Shown: positions 45,803-55,461 of the stretch, in pieces | How the letters are laid out: each line of letters begins with the position of its first letter | Position numbering within the stretch: position 1 is the first letter of the stretch | Assembly: GCA_903834515.1 (NCBI GenBank) | Contig: CAILJM010000036.1 | Coordinates: 62,001-126,000, forward strand | DNA from: an uncultured Actinomycetes bacterium | Lineage (GTDB): Bacteria > Actinomycetota > Actinomycetes > Nanopelagicales > Nanopelagicaceae | Reading direction: 5' to 3' | DNA length: 64,000 bases | The notes under the pieces: generated by a model | Database searches by the model: none | Seen by the model: only the letters and a program-made list of their open reading frames with translations | What the model was told of the DNA's origin: nothing | Translations under genes and position numbers: made by a program

Positions 45803-47275
45803 CTAGATATCGCCACGATCCAACCCCGCCAATACCTCGACTGCGCGAGCCTGCAGTAGTTCGACATCTTTAAGCCGATCAATCCCCGCTAGTTGTTGCG
45901 CCATCCGGTGATTCTTCGAGAAGGTCGCGCGATTTTCGATCAAGAAATTCCAGTACAGCGTCGTGAATGGACATGCATCGTCACCGCTTCGCTTCTTCGG
46001 GTCGTAGGCACATCCCTTGCAGTAATCGCTCATCTTCGAGATGTAAGACCCGCCCGATACATATGGCTTGGTCATCATCGCGCCGCCATCGGCATGCATT
46101 CCCATCCCGATCACATTTGGGACCATGACCCAATCCGATGCGTCGATGAAGTTCTCACGCATCCAGATCAAAAATTCTTGGGGATTTACCCCAGTAAGTA
46201 GCGCAAGATTGCTCAACACCATGAGGCGAGGGATGTGGTGCGTCCAGGCTCGTTCTTCAATCTCGCCCACAATATGCTGTAAACAATTCATCGAAGTCTT
46301 GCGTGAATCCTTCAATAGTGGCAATAACTTTCGTACGCCTCCTAGTTCATTGCGATCTTTAAAGCCCTCATCAAAGTGCCAATAAATCCCGTTGATATAT
46401 TCGCGCCAACCGATGATTTGGCGGATAAATCCTTCTGCCCCAGCGATCGGGATATCTCCCTTGGCATATCGCTTAAGTGCGGCGGTGATAACTTCTGATG
46501 GATGAAGTAATCCCACATTGAGATATGGGCTCAAAAGCGAGTGATGAAGCGCCCAATTCTCAGTCGTCATTGCATCTTCGTATGGCCCAAAGAATGGGAA
46601 ATGATGTTCTAAGAAGTAATCCAATTGTCTTCTGGCACCCACCCGAGTCGTCGCCCACGCGCTCGCTGGATCAATCCCCAGCCGCGACGCAACCTCGCGA
46701 TCGATCTCATCTGATTCATGCACTAAATACGCTGGATAGGAGTAGTTCTTTGGGGGCGGCAGACGATTTTCTTTATCGAAATTCCAGCGGCCACCCTCAG
46801 GTTCGCCATCGTTAACCAGGATCCCGAGCCGGATGCGTTGGGCCCGATAGAAGTTCTCCATGAGGTAGCTCTTCTGTCTATCAGCCCACACAGCAAACAA
46901 AGTCCGCGATGTTAAGAAGAAATCATTTTCGACATACTGAACGCCAAACTCCTTCAGAGCGTGAAACTGTCGATGCGAGGAAGGCTCGGCAGACCAGATC
47001 GGTAGCCCCGGATAACTCTGTTGAGCTTCCTTTAAACCATCGATCGTCGTAGGTGCCTGTATATATAAGACCGTGAATCCTCGGTCGCGCATCTCTTGGG
47101 CAAAGTGCATCGCCGCAGAGATCAAGAAGTAGAGGCGCACCTTGTGCCAATTACTGCCCGAGACCATGCGTTGGCTCTCGACCATCACGATGAGATCGGC
47201 CGCCGCATCCGCCGCGTTCAACACCCCAAAATCTGGGTGCAGGTGATCAAAGGGGATATAGAGAATCCGTTTCAC
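45803..47275 (-). CDS. FeS-type cryptochrome/photolyase-related protein
   Basis: 490 residues of the bacterial cryptochrome/(6-4) photolyase group (FeS-BCP, PhrB-like). N-terminal Rossmann-like region ([16 protein letters not shown]), FAD-binding helical domain ([24 protein letters not shown]) and Cys residues in [19 protein letters not shown] and CPFTTLYW, consistent with a [4Fe-4S] cluster. It repairs UV lesions or senses light. GTG start overlaps the DUF2256 stop (GTGA). Confidence 0.92.
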   Translation of the reverse strand: MKRILYIPFDHLHPDFGVLNAADAAADLIVMVESQRMVSGSNWHKVRLYFLISAAMHFAQEMRDRGFTVLYIQAPTTIDGLKEAQQSYPGLPIWSAEPSSHRQFHALKEFGVQYVENDFFLTSRTLFAVWADRQKSYLMENFYRAQRIRLGILVNDGEPEGGRWNFDKENRLPPPKNYSYPAYLVHESDEIDREVASRLGIDPASAWATTRVGARRQLDYFLEHHFPFFGPYEDAMTTENWALHHSLLSPYLNVGLLHPSEVITAALKRYAKGDIPIAGAEGFIRQIIGWREYINGIYWHFDEGFKDRNELGGVRKLLPLLKDSRKTSMNCLQHIVGEIEERAWTHHIPRLMVLSNLALLTGVNPQEFLIWMRENFIDASDWVMVPNVIGMGMHADGGAMMTKPYVSGGSYISKMSDYCKGCAYDPKKRSGDDACPFTTLYWNFLIENRATFSKNHRMAQQLAGIDRLKDVELLQARAVEVLAGLDRGDI

Positions 47276-47415
47276 TTTCCGGAGCTACATTTCTTGCTGC
47301 AGTATTTAACGTTCTCCCAATCACGCGCCCACTTCTTGCGCCACTCAAAGGGCAGACCGCATGTCGCACATATCTTCGGCGTATAGCCATTCTTAACTTG
47401 TGCGACGCGAGCCAT
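47272..47415 (-). CDS. DUF2256 small zinc-finger-like protein
   Basis: 47 residues. [18 protein letters not shown] then [10 protein letters not shown]: the four Cys and the PFxWRKKW core define DUF2256. The family is almost always next to photolyase-related genes. It overlaps the photolyase start by 4 nt, so the two are translationally coupled. Probably a metal-binding accessory protein; its function is unknown. Confidence 0.92.
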   Translation of the reverse strand: MARVAQVKNGYTPKICATCGLPFEWRKKWARDWENVKYCSKKCSSGK

Positions 47416-47424
47416 GCATGGAGT

Positions 47425-47517
47425 TTAAACCAGTTCCTTCAAACAAATGCATGGATCCTGTCGGCAGACAAGGCAACTACGCGTTGATTCCTTCTCTTTC
47501 GTATCGGTGCTCATCAT
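47425..47517 (-). CDS. Cysteine-rich small ORF (30 aa)
   Basis: 30 residues ending RSCLVCRQDPCICLKELV: four Cys in the pattern CxxCx4CxC, which suits a metal site. AGAGAAGAG lies just upstream of paired ATG codons. It ends 9 bp before the DUF2256 gene on the same strand, so it may be the first gene of the photolyase operon. Not recognised, and chance cannot be ruled out for so short a frame. Confidence 0.45.
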   Translation of the reverse strand: MMSTDTKEKESTRSCLVCRQDPCICLKELV

Positions 47518-47662
47518 TTTCTCTTCTCTCAAGAGTGCGCTCTCGCCGGCTGGCTCGAATCTGCAAACTTGTGTTAGCGAGGCTACCTCTCAATGTTGGG
47601 GAAATGAGTCACGGTTATCTCAAGATATTCTCTTTCGCCCTGCCACCGTAGAGCGATCAAAG

Positions 47663-47668
47663 TAGAAT
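47663..47668 (+). promoter_or_regulatory. -10 element, leaderless SOUL gene
   Basis: TAGAAT ends 6 nt before the ATG at 47675. Confidence 0.6.
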
Positions 47669-47674
47669 CAAAAT

Positions 47675-48223
47675 ATGACCCAGCGACAAGAATTCCGTGC
47701 ACTAAGAAGTTATCCAGGCTTCGAGCTTCGTGAATATAAGCCATGCGTCATCGCCGAGGTGAGAGTCTCGGCCCAGTATTCGACTGCAACCAATGCGGCA
47801 TTTGGCTCACTCTTTAAATATATTTCAAAGGGCAATAAGAGCGCGACAAAGATCGCGATGACAGCACCCGTGATTGCGGCACAGAACACCGAAAAAGGTG
47901 CAACCGATGAATGGTTTATCTCTTTTGTGATGCCATCGGATAGCAATATCGGCCATCTTCCTCACCCTAACGATTCACAAGTCGTGCTTCGTCAATTAGA
48001 AACCGAGACCTGTGTAGCCAGCTCTTTTCGAGGAAAGGCAACAGCAGAGCTATCCGAGCAGAAGGCAAAAGAGCTTCGAGCTGCAGCCGCTAAAGAAAAT
48101 ATCGCGCTCTCGGATGAGATTCGAATCTGTCGCTTTGACCCGCCATTTAAGCCGGGCTTCATGCAGTACAACGAGATCGTGATACCGATTGTGAAGGAAG
48201 AACCGCGACTTCGGCTGGTCTAA
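47675..48223 (+). CDS. SOUL family heme-binding protein
   Basis: 182 residues. YPGFELREYKPCVIAEVRV is the typical N-terminus, KIAMTAPVIA the SOUL signature and MQYNEIVIPI the conserved tail. SOUL proteins bind heme or tetrapyrroles; the bacterial role is unclear. It diverges from the photolyase operon. Confidence 0.9.
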   Translation: MTQRQEFRALRSYPGFELREYKPCVIAEVRVSAQYSTATNAAFGSLFKYISKGNKSATKIAMTAPVIAAQNTEKGATDEWFISFVMPSDSNIGHLPHPNDSQVVLRQLETETCVASSFRGKATAELSEQKAKELRAAAAKENIALSDEIRICRFDPPFKPGFMQYNEIVIPIVKEEPRLRLV

Positions 48224-48291
48224 CCCCAACCCATTTATCTCGGTTCGATATTCAGATCTATACTTCACAAATCTAAAGTGAAGGGAAACCC

Positions 48292-48675
48292 ATGCTCTCA
48301 TTGGGAATGATCACGATCGTCGTCGATGATTATGACGCGGCTATAACGCACTATGTCGATGACCTTGGTTTTTCACTTATCGAAGACACTTCGCTCACAC
48401 CCGACAAGCGCTGGGTCGTAGTTGCTCCCGGCACCGAGGGTTCAAAGATACTTTTGGCAAAAGCTAGTAACGAAGTCCAAATCCAAGCGATCGGTAATTC
48501 AACCGGCGGCCGCGTGGGCTTCTTTCTCTACACATCAGATTTCAAGCAGACCCACCAATGGTTGATATCAAGGGGAGTCGAAATGACCGAAACCCCACGC
48601 CAGGAAGAGTTTGGCCAAGTGGTCGTATTTAAAGATAAGTACGGCAACAAATGGGATTTGATCGAGCAGTCTTAA
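48292..48675 (+). CDS. VOC superfamily (glyoxalase-like) protein
   Basis: 127 residues: two beta-alpha-beta-beta-beta modules, with MITIVVDDYDAAITHYVDDLGF at the front and VVVFKDKYGNKWDLIEQ at the end. It is one of the small VOC proteins often called glyoxalase, but the substrate is unknown. GAAGGGAAA precedes the ATG. A decayed copy of its last third lies at 49819-49893. Confidence 0.9.
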   Translation: MLSLGMITIVVDDYDAAITHYVDDLGFSLIEDTSLTPDKRWVVVAPGTEGSKILLAKASNEVQIQAIGNSTGGRVGFFLYTSDFKQTHQWLISRGVEMTETPRQEEFGQVVVFKDKYGNKWDLIEQS

Positions 48676-49742
48676 TTGCTAAAGACTTTAATCGAACCGC
48701 TGTAACACGCCACCCAGGTGGTCGAAGTCGGGGCGTCATAGGTAATGCCGATTGGATGGATGCACGGTTTGACGGTTTGAATGATGCTCATATCCGAGGC
48801 GTTAACCTTGGCGACGGTATCGCTGTCGTAGTTCACTACAAAGATAGAAGTGCCGTCGGATGAGATTGCAAGCGATCTCGCTCCTTCGCCGGTTTTTACT
48901 GACCCGATAGCTTTATTCTTCTTCAAATCCCAGGCAACAACTTTCCCCGCGGAATTTAGCGTGACATACATCTTTGAATTATCTGGTGAGAGCACTACCG
49001 CTCGGGGATTAAGTCCCACTGGAATTCGCTTCTGTGTAAAATCAGAGAGGTTAATTTCATGAACACTGATGCCACCCATTTCAGCTACATAAGCCTTCTT
49101 TGAATCAGAAGAGATGACTATTCCACGCGGATAGGCGCCTATCTTGAGTTGCTTCACGGTTTTCTGAGCGGCGATTGAGATCACATCAAGGGTGTAGGAG
49201 CACCAATTCGCAACCAACAAATATTTATTATCTGGGGTAATCGCAATTCCCTTGGGCATAGATCCAACCGGGTAAAGACCATCGATCGTGAATTTGGTGA
49301 GGTTAATCCGGTAAACAAAACTTGGATCGATATCACTGGCCGGTGAACAAACGTCAGTTCCTTCTTCACCAAAGCCCGCGCCATATATCGCATAATTTGT
49401 GACGTAAAGGTATTTGCCATCAGGGGAGAAGGTTCCCTCCACCGGTGACCCTTTATACGTGCCAGAGTATTGGGTATAACCAAAGTCGCGTAGCTTTACC
49501 GAATCAGAGACTCGTTTGATGAGTTGCTGGGTCTTGCCGTCATAGATCGTAACAGAGTGCGTGTACATCATGTTCTGCGCACTCACTAATCCCATGCCCG
49601 ATGAGGTCACTGATTTGGGGCTAATGCCACCGGTGATGGTCTTTACCAAAACCATCTTGGTCTGGTTTGAGAGAACGTCGGCGTTAGCCACATGAGGCAG
49701 GCTCACTGCGAAAGCTAAAACCACGATCATCAGCCGACGCAT
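48672..49742 (-). CDS. Secreted YncE-like beta-propeller protein
   Basis: 356 residues from ATG 49742, which gives a good signal peptide (MRRLMIVVLAFAVSLPHVANA); ATGs at 49781 and 49817 are possible. The mature protein has seven or so YVTN-type repeats with GTFSPDGKYLYVTNY, AITPDNKYLLVANW, VISSDSKKAYVAEM and VLSPDNSKMYVTLN. Such extracytoplasmic propellers bind ligands or partners. It overlaps the VOC stop by 4 nt (convergent). Confidence 0.87.
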   Translation of the reverse strand: MRRLMIVVLAFAVSLPHVANADVLSNQTKMVLVKTITGGISPKSVTSSGMGLVSAQNMMYTHSVTIYDGKTQQLIKRVSDSVKLRDFGYTQYSGTYKGSPVEGTFSPDGKYLYVTNYAIYGAGFGEEGTDVCSPASDIDPSFVYRINLTKFTIDGLYPVGSMPKGIAITPDNKYLLVANWCSYTLDVISIAAQKTVKQLKIGAYPRGIVISSDSKKAYVAEMGGISVHEINLSDFTQKRIPVGLNPRAVVLSPDNSKMYVTLNSAGKVVAWDLKKNKAIGSVKTGEGARSLAISSDGTSIFVVNYDSDTVAKVNASDMSIIQTVKPCIHPIGITYDAPTSTTWVACYSGSIKVFSN

Positions 49743-49818
49743 ACCCTGAGCGTAGCTGGATTTAGAGTTGACGACCGTCATAGATGACTTTTGAGCAGGT
49801 CCAGCAAAGTCTGGCAAC

Positions 49819-49893
49819 AGGGGAGTCGAAATGACTGAAACCTCATGTCAGGAAGAGTCTTGTTTATTGGATCTCATTGAGAAAGTGTCTTAA
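49819..49893 (+). pseudogene. Decayed duplicate of the VOC gene 3' end
   Basis: Translates in frame as RGVEMTETSCQEESCLLDLIE, then KVS and stop. It matches the end of the intact VOC gene (48574-48675: RGVEMTETPRQEEF ... WDLIEQS) with a deletion of about 30 bases and several substitutions. Upstream homology fades at once, so only a fragment is left. Confidence 0.8.
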
Positions 49894-49908
49894 TAGTTTC
49901 AATTCCGT

Positions 49909-49926
49909 GACCCGGTGATTAAGAGT
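49909..49926. repeat. 18-nt copy of tRNA-Lys anticodon-arm sequence
   Basis: GACCCGGTGATTAAGAGT is identical to 50518-50535, inside the tRNA-Lys gene. The two copies flank the UPF0114 gene as direct repeats. It may be an att-like scar of integration or a duplication end. Confidence 0.85.
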
Positions 49927-49937
49927 TATAGGAAGAC

Positions 49938-50453
49938 CTAGCGTTCGGACTTATGCCGATCTGCCAAATTATCCATGACGGCAAAGAGCACTCCTGAAAT
50001 CACAAAGGTAATGTGAATACCGATTCGCCATCCTTCGCGCTTGGCGTCGAAGCTGCCTTCTTGCATGAAATCCTTTAAGAGCTCGATAACTGAGATCGCG
50101 ACCAATGATCCAATGAGCTTGATCTTCAGTCCGCTGTAATCAACATGACCCATCCAATGGGGACGATCAACTGCGCCTTCGGCGACTGAGATTTTTGATA
50201 CGAAGTTCTCATAGCCAGCAAAAAGAATAATGATGATGAGATTACCGAGCAGGACGGTATCGAGTAGTTCCAATACCTGAAGGGTTATCTCACTTGAGGT
50301 AAGTGAAGTGATGTGAGAGACCATGTGCCAGAAAGAGGCGAAGAAGCGGTAAAGAATTGGGAAGAGCGCGGCGAGTAGGCCCAGATAAAGAGGCGCCAAC
50401 AACCATCTTCCAGCAAAGATTGTCTTTTCGAGTAGATGCTCTAATTTGTTCAT
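49938..50453 (-). CDS. UPF0114 (TIGR00645) membrane protein
   Basis: 171 residues. LLEKTIFAGRWLLAPLYLGL, then LLDTVLLGNLIIIILFAGYENFVSK and VDYSGLKIKLIGSLVAISVIELL, the conserved blocks of the UPF0114/YqhA family. Four helices. Function unknown. It lies between the two 18-nt tRNA-Lys repeats, so it could have come in with them. GGAGCGAG precedes the ATG. Confidence 0.9.
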   Translation of the reverse strand: MNKLEHLLEKTIFAGRWLLAPLYLGLLAALFPILYRFFASFWHMVSHITSLTSSEITLQVLELLDTVLLGNLIIIILFAGYENFVSKISVAEGAVDRPHWMGHVDYSGLKIKLIGSLVAISVIELLKDFMQEGSFDAKREGWRIGIHITFVISGVLFAVMDNLADRHKSER

Positions 50454-50492
50454 ATTCGCGACTCGCTCCTTTGGACACGTAGCGGCAGAAAG

Positions 50493-50565
50493 TGCGTTGT
50501 GAGGGACTCGAACCCCCGACCCGGTGATTAAGAGTCACCTGCTCTACCAACTGAGCTAACAACGC
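50493..50565 (-). tRNA. tRNA-Lys (CTT)
   Basis: Cloverleaf: acceptor GCGTTGT/ACAACGC, D arm AGCTCAGTTGGTAGAGCA, anticodon stem GGTGA/TCACC with loop CTCTTAA (anticodon CTT) and T arm GGGGGTTCGAGTCCCTC. Discriminator A; CCA not encoded. Confidence 0.96.
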
Positions 50566-50654
50566 GGGATTTATCTATGAAGTTGTACTGCTTTACTGCA
50601 AGAGCAGACCCTATCAGCGCTGCCCCGTTTGGGCGAAAACGCCCACCTTTAGGC

Positions 50655-51496
<842 letters not shown>

Positions 51497-51534
51497 GAAG
51501 TTTGCTCTCCGTCAGGTCGGGGGTTAAATAATGG

Positions 51535-51608
51535 GGTGATCGACGGGGCTCGAACCCGCGACATCTCGGACCACAACCGAGTGCTCTACCAGCTGAGCTA
51601 CGACCACC
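51535..51608 (-). tRNA. tRNA-His (GTG)
   Basis: Extra 5' G (G-1) paired with discriminator C, acceptor GTGGTCG/CGATCAC, D arm AGCTCAGCTGGTAGAGCA, anticodon stem CTCGG/CCGAG with loop TTGTGGT (GTG) and T arm GCGGGTTCGAGCCCCGT. Confidence 0.96.
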
Positions 51609-51649
51609 ATGGTGTTGTGCTTGTCAGTGCGAGCGTAAGTGTAATGGTT

Positions 51650-52201
51650 TTAGGCGGGCAGAAAAATCTGGCTGCGGTAATAGCCCAACTCGTCGATCGA
51701 ATCCCGAATATCGCCCAAGGCGCGGTGGTTGCCGGTCTTCTTTGGGGCGGCAAAGTAGGACTTTGGGTACCAGCGGCGGGCCAGCTCCTTAATCGTGCTG
51801 ACATCGATGGTCCGATAGTGCAGGTAGGCGGCAAGCTCGGGGAGGTCACGGTTGATGAAGCTACGGTCGACCGATACGGAGTTGCCGGCCAGCGGTGATT
51901 TGCCCGCCCCTGGGGCATATTTATTGAGATAGGCGAGGATCTGGGTCTGGGCATCCTCTAATTCGACCCCGCCTGAGATCTCGGTGATGAGCCCGGAATC
52001 GGTATGCATCTGGCGGACAAAGTCGTTCATGCCATCGAGCTGCTCTTGGCTGGCCCGGATCACCAGATCGACACCCTCTCCCAGGACATTGAGCTGGGAA
52101 TCTGTGACCAGGACGGCGATCTCGACCAGCACATCTTTCGCGAGATCTAGCCCTGTCATTTCGCAGTCGATCCAGATTAAGTTAGGCGCATCGTTACTCA
52201 T
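51650..52201 (-). CDS. orn: Oligoribonuclease
   Basis: 183 residues from ATG 52201. A DEDDh 3'-5' exonuclease: WIDCEMTGLDL (Asp, Glu), SVDRSFINRDLPEL and NHRALGDIRDSIDEL (His, Asp). It degrades dinucleotides and pGpG. It sits beside tRNA-His, as in many actinobacteria. No clear ribosome-binding site. Confidence 0.95.
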   Translation of the reverse strand: MSNDAPNLIWIDCEMTGLDLAKDVLVEIAVLVTDSQLNVLGEGVDLVIRASQEQLDGMNDFVRQMHTDSGLITEISGGVELEDAQTQILAYLNKYAPGAGKSPLAGNSVSVDRSFINRDLPELAAYLHYRTIDVSTIKELARRWYPKSYFAAPKKTGNHRALGDIRDSIDELGYYRSQIFLPA

Positions 52202-52259
52202 ATATAGGTAAGGGTAGGGCATTTTCCGATCGCGGGCGGTGAGAGGTTTTGGAGAGGAT

Positions 52260-52292
52260 CTTCACTCCTCGTTCACCTTCTGTTAACCAACT
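52260..52292 (+). promoter_or_regulatory. PHO-box-like repeats upstream of pstC
   Basis: Three consecutive 11-nt units: CTTCACTCCTC, GTTCACCTTCT, GTTAACCAACT. They match the GTTCACC-type 11-nt direct repeats bound by PhoP in actinobacteria. They lie 39 bp before the pstC start. Confidence 0.65.
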
Positions 52293-52331
52293 GCACGCTT
52301 TTTAGCGGCCGATTCGAGGGAGGATCCGCAG

Positions 52332-53318
52332 GTGAGTTCATCTGTAATTGAGCGGGCGGTCCCTGAAAAACGAGTCTTGACGACAAAACCTCGTCCTTCT
52401 GATGTCGCCTTTCGTGCAACCCTCAACGTCATGTCCTATTCCTCTTTACTTATCCTTGCTGCGATCGGTGGCTTCTTAGCTTTCCGAGGCTTTGGCGCTT
52501 TTAAAGAGAATGGTTTTGGCTTTATTACGCATTCCGATTGGTCCTCGATCGTTGATAACAGCGGAAAAGAAGTTAATACCTTTGGCATGGCAGCGATGAT
52601 TACCGGAACGTTGATAATTTCAACAATTGCTCTCGTTATTGGTGTTCCTATTTCAGTTCTTACTGCGCTCTTCCTCACTTTTTATGCGCCAGAGAAGATT
52701 AAGCGTGCTCTTGTCACTGTTGTAGACCTGATGGCTTCTTTCCCGTCAATTCTGTACGGCTTGTGGGGCTTCATCGTGCTTTCGCCAATGGCAACCTACT
52801 GGGCGAAATTAATCTATAAATATTTACATTGGATTCCTTTCCTTAACGTTCCAAGCCCTGCATTTGAACGTTCACCATTCTTGGCCGGAATCGTTCTCTC
52901 CATCATGATCATCCCAATCGTTACATCGGTCTCGCGCGAAATCTTTGGCCAGACCCCGCTCGATCGCATTCAGGCTGCATATGCTCTCGGAGCAACTCGT
53001 TGGGGAATGATTCGTGCAGTTGTTCTTCCATTCGGCGCATCAGGTGTCGTGGGCGGTGCAATGCTCGGGCTTGGTCGCGCTCTCGGCGAGACCGTTGCTG
53101 TTTACTCCGTATTAAATATCGTTTTCAAGATCAACTGGCATATTTTGTATGGCTACGGCGGAAACATCGCGTCGATGATTGTCCAGAAATTTGGTGAGGC
53201 TTCGTTTACAGAGAAGAAGGCGCTTTTAGCTGCTGGATTTGTACTCTTTGTGATGACCTTGCTCGTAAATATGGTTGCCAACACGGTCGTTCAACGCGCA
53301 GTTAAGTCAGGTAAGTAA
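52332..53318 (+). CDS. pstC: Phosphate ABC transporter permease PstC
   Basis: 328 residues and six helices. LTALFLTFYAPEKIKRALVTVVDLMASFPSILYGLWG and the EAA loop QAAYALGATRWGMIRAVVLPFGASGV. GTG start. First gene of pstCAB, unlike the common pstSCAB order. Confidence 0.95.
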   Translation: MSSSVIERAVPEKRVLTTKPRPSDVAFRATLNVMSYSSLLILAAIGGFLAFRGFGAFKENGFGFITHSDWSSIVDNSGKEVNTFGMAAMITGTLIISTIALVIGVPISVLTALFLTFYAPEKIKRALVTVVDLMASFPSILYGLWGFIVLSPMATYWAKLIYKYLHWIPFLNVPSPAFERSPFLAGIVLSIMIIPIVTSVSREIFGQTPLDRIQAAYALGATRWGMIRAVVLPFGASGVVGGAMLGLGRALGETVAVYSVLNIVFKINWHILYGYGGNIASMIVQKFGEASFTEKKALLAAGFVLFVMTLLVNMVANTVVQRAVKSGK

Positions 53319-53319
53319 A

Positions 53320-54387
53320 ATGACAACTACAACTATTCCGCACCACGAAACTGTTTATCCAAAGCGTCCGTGGAAAGCAACGAAGGCTGACCTCATTCCG
53401 GTTTTCGCAGCACTTGCTGTCGCCGCTCTCCTTGATTATGCGGTCGTCGCTATTACTCCAATGAAGGGCAAGCTTGCTTATGCACTTTTGTTCTTCGTAT
53501 TTGGGGCTGGCTTCCAAATGGCGCTCAAGTGGAAGAAGCTTGGTCGACGCGCTGCAGTCGATTCACTCGCTGGATCGGTCGCAATTTCAGGTGCAGTCAT
53601 TGCATTCGTTCCAGTGTTGAGTTTGCTTGAAACAACGATCGTCAAGGGTGCCAAAGGATTGAGCCTTGGCTTCTTCATTCATGATATGTCTGTCGCCAAC
53701 TACCAGAGTCCATTGAGTGAGGGTGGAGTAGTCCAAGCAATCGTTGGGACTCTCTATTTGATTCTTATTGCGACCGCGATTTCACTTCCACTCTCGCTTT
53801 TGACCGCGCTTTACCTGACTGAGATTAAAGGTAAAGCCTCTGGCTTTATTCAGTTCTTGGTCCAGGCAATGTCAGGTATCCCGTCTGTGGTCGCAGGTAT
53901 CTTCATCTACTCAGCACTTCTCCTGACTACAAGTCTTCGTGGTTCGACGATCATGGCGGCACTTGCACTCGCAATCTTGATGATCCCTACCGTCACCCGA
54001 ACCGCTCAGGAAGTTCTTCTTCTGGTACCTGCAGATCTTCGAGAGGCAGGCCTTGCTCTCGGTGCGACACAGTGGAAGACCGTCGCAACGATCGTGGTCC
54101 CAGCCGCCCGAAACGGACTCATCACCGCTGTGATTCTTGGCGTTGCTCGTATCGCTGGCGAGACAGCACCGCTGCTCTTTACGCTCGGCGTGAGTAACAA
54201 AATCAACTGGAACCCTTTCTCTGGCGGCCAGTCAGCACTACCTTATTACGTATGGAGCGGTCTAGGCGATGGCACCGAGCTCGGCATAGATCGTGCTTGG
54301 AGTGGAATTTTGGTTCTCCTAATTGTTGTACTTAGCCTCTTTGCAACAGCTCGAATATTCGGTACCCGAAAAGTGAAGATCAAGTAA
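53320..54387 (+). CDS. pstA: Phosphate ABC transporter permease PstA
   Basis: 355 residues from ATG 53320, one base after the pstC stop; a longer frame to 53275 lies inside pstC. N-terminal pair of helices (about 25-45 and 50-66), then the six-helix core with FLVQAMSGIPSVVAGIFIYS and EAA loop LALGATQWKTVATIVVPAAR. The N-terminal extension is usual in actinobacteria. Confidence 0.94.
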   Translation: MTTTTIPHHETVYPKRPWKATKADLIPVFAALAVAALLDYAVVAITPMKGKLAYALLFFVFGAGFQMALKWKKLGRRAAVDSLAGSVAISGAVIAFVPVLSLLETTIVKGAKGLSLGFFIHDMSVANYQSPLSEGGVVQAIVGTLYLILIATAISLPLSLLTALYLTEIKGKASGFIQFLVQAMSGIPSVVAGIFIYSALLLTTSLRGSTIMAALALAILMIPTVTRTAQEVLLLVPADLREAGLALGATQWKTVATIVVPAARNGLITAVILGVARIAGETAPLLFTLGVSNKINWNPFSGGQSALPYYVWSGLGDGTELGIDRAWSGILVLLIVVLSLFATARIFGTRKVKIK

Positions 54388-55257
54388 ATGGAAACGAGAG
54401 TACGAATGAGCACAGATAACTCATCACAGCCAAATTCATTGGCCGGTGTGGCAGCAGCTCGTCACCGCGAGCCAGGCAGCGCACCACTTGGTTCTGGTCT
54501 AGAGGCTCGTGGAGTCCATGCTTGGTTTGGTAGTCATCATGCGCTCGAAGGTGTTTCGCTGGACTTCGCGGCGGGCACGGTCACCGCACTGATCGGACCA
54601 TCAGGCTGCGGTAAGTCAACATTTATTCGCACACTTAACCGTATGCATGAGTTCATTCCATCTGCAGCAATGGCTGGTGAAGTATTGCTCGATGGCAAAG
54701 ATATTTATGCACCGGGTACTGATGTAACAAAGATTCGCTTACAAATCGGAATGGTCTTCCAGAAGCCAAACCCATTCCCATCGATGACAATCGGTGAGAA
54801 CGTTCTCGCTGGACTCAAACTCGCACAGATCAAGAGCGATCGCAACAAGGATGAGCTTCTAGAAGAATGCTTGACTCGTGCTGGTCTCTGGCAAGAAGTC
54901 AAGGATCGTCTCGGCGCACATGCTGGCGGATTATCTGGTGGACAACAGCAGCGTCTTTGTATCGCGCGTTCACTTGCAGTGAATCCAAAGGTTTTGTTGA
55001 TGGATGAGCCATGTTCTGCTCTTGATCCAGGGTCAACTCTTCGTATCGAAGATACGATCTCACAACTTTCAAAGACAATGACGATCGTCATCGTTACCCA
55101 CAATATGCAGCAGGCCGCCCGTGTATCTGATTACACCGCCTTCTTCTTGGCAGATGGTGGACCTGGCCAGATGGTTGAAGTTGGACCTACCAATGAGATG
55201 TTCTCTCGTCCAAAGGATGAGCGGACCGAGAACTACGTATCAGGTCGATTCGGCTAA
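54388..55257 (+). CDS. pstB: Phosphate ABC transporter ATP-binding protein PstB
   Basis: 289 residues. Walker [20 protein letters not shown] (PstB-specific), Q loop [10 protein letters not shown], signature [12 protein letters not shown] and Walker [16 protein letters not shown] immediately after the pstA stop; a second ATG at 54406 (with GAGAG upstream) is also good. A terminator follows. Confidence 0.96.
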   Translation: METRVRMSTDNSSQPNSLAGVAAARHREPGSAPLGSGLEARGVHAWFGSHHALEGVSLDFAAGTVTALIGPSGCGKSTFIRTLNRMHEFIPSAAMAGEVLLDGKDIYAPGTDVTKIRLQIGMVFQKPNPFPSMTIGENVLAGLKLAQIKSDRNKDELLEECLTRAGLWQEVKDRLGAHAGGLSGGQQQRLCIARSLAVNPKVLLMDEPCSALDPGSTLRIEDTISQLSKTMTIVIVTHNMQQAARVSDYTAFFLADGGPGQMVEVGPTNEMFSRPKDERTENYVSGRFG

Positions 55258-55293
55258 TACTCAGGTAAAAGCTCAACCGTTCGATTGGCTTCT

Positions 55294-55338
55294 CAAGCCC
55301 GGCGCCTAGATCCAACAGGCACCGGGCTTGTTTGCTTT
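55294..55338 (+). terminator. Terminator after pstB
   Basis: CAAGCCCGG / CCGGGCTTG stem with a long loop (19 nt), then TTTGCTTT. It separates pstCAB from pstS. Confidence 0.75.
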
Positions 55339-55340
55339 CT

Positions 55341-55373
55341 GTTCATCTTCGGTTCATGGCTGATTCAGGCCGA
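55341..55373 (+). promoter_or_regulatory. PHO-box-like repeats upstream of pstS
   Basis: GTTCATCTTCG, GTTCATGGCTG and ATTCAGGCCGA at exact 11-nt spacing, the third degenerate. Equivalent to those ahead of pstC, so pstS likely has its own phosphate-controlled promoter. Confidence 0.65.
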
Positions 55374-55461
55374 GTCGGTCCCGTGTTTATTCCATTTCTT
55401 ACAGTTCCACTACGTACAACCCACGTCCAGATCTATCCAGGTCCCTTATGAAAGGTAGTTC

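Noticed and set aside
47400-47651. 83-codon frame on the plus strand
   Set aside because: Composition is not protein-like and it runs opposite the DUF2256 end and the cysteine-rich frame.
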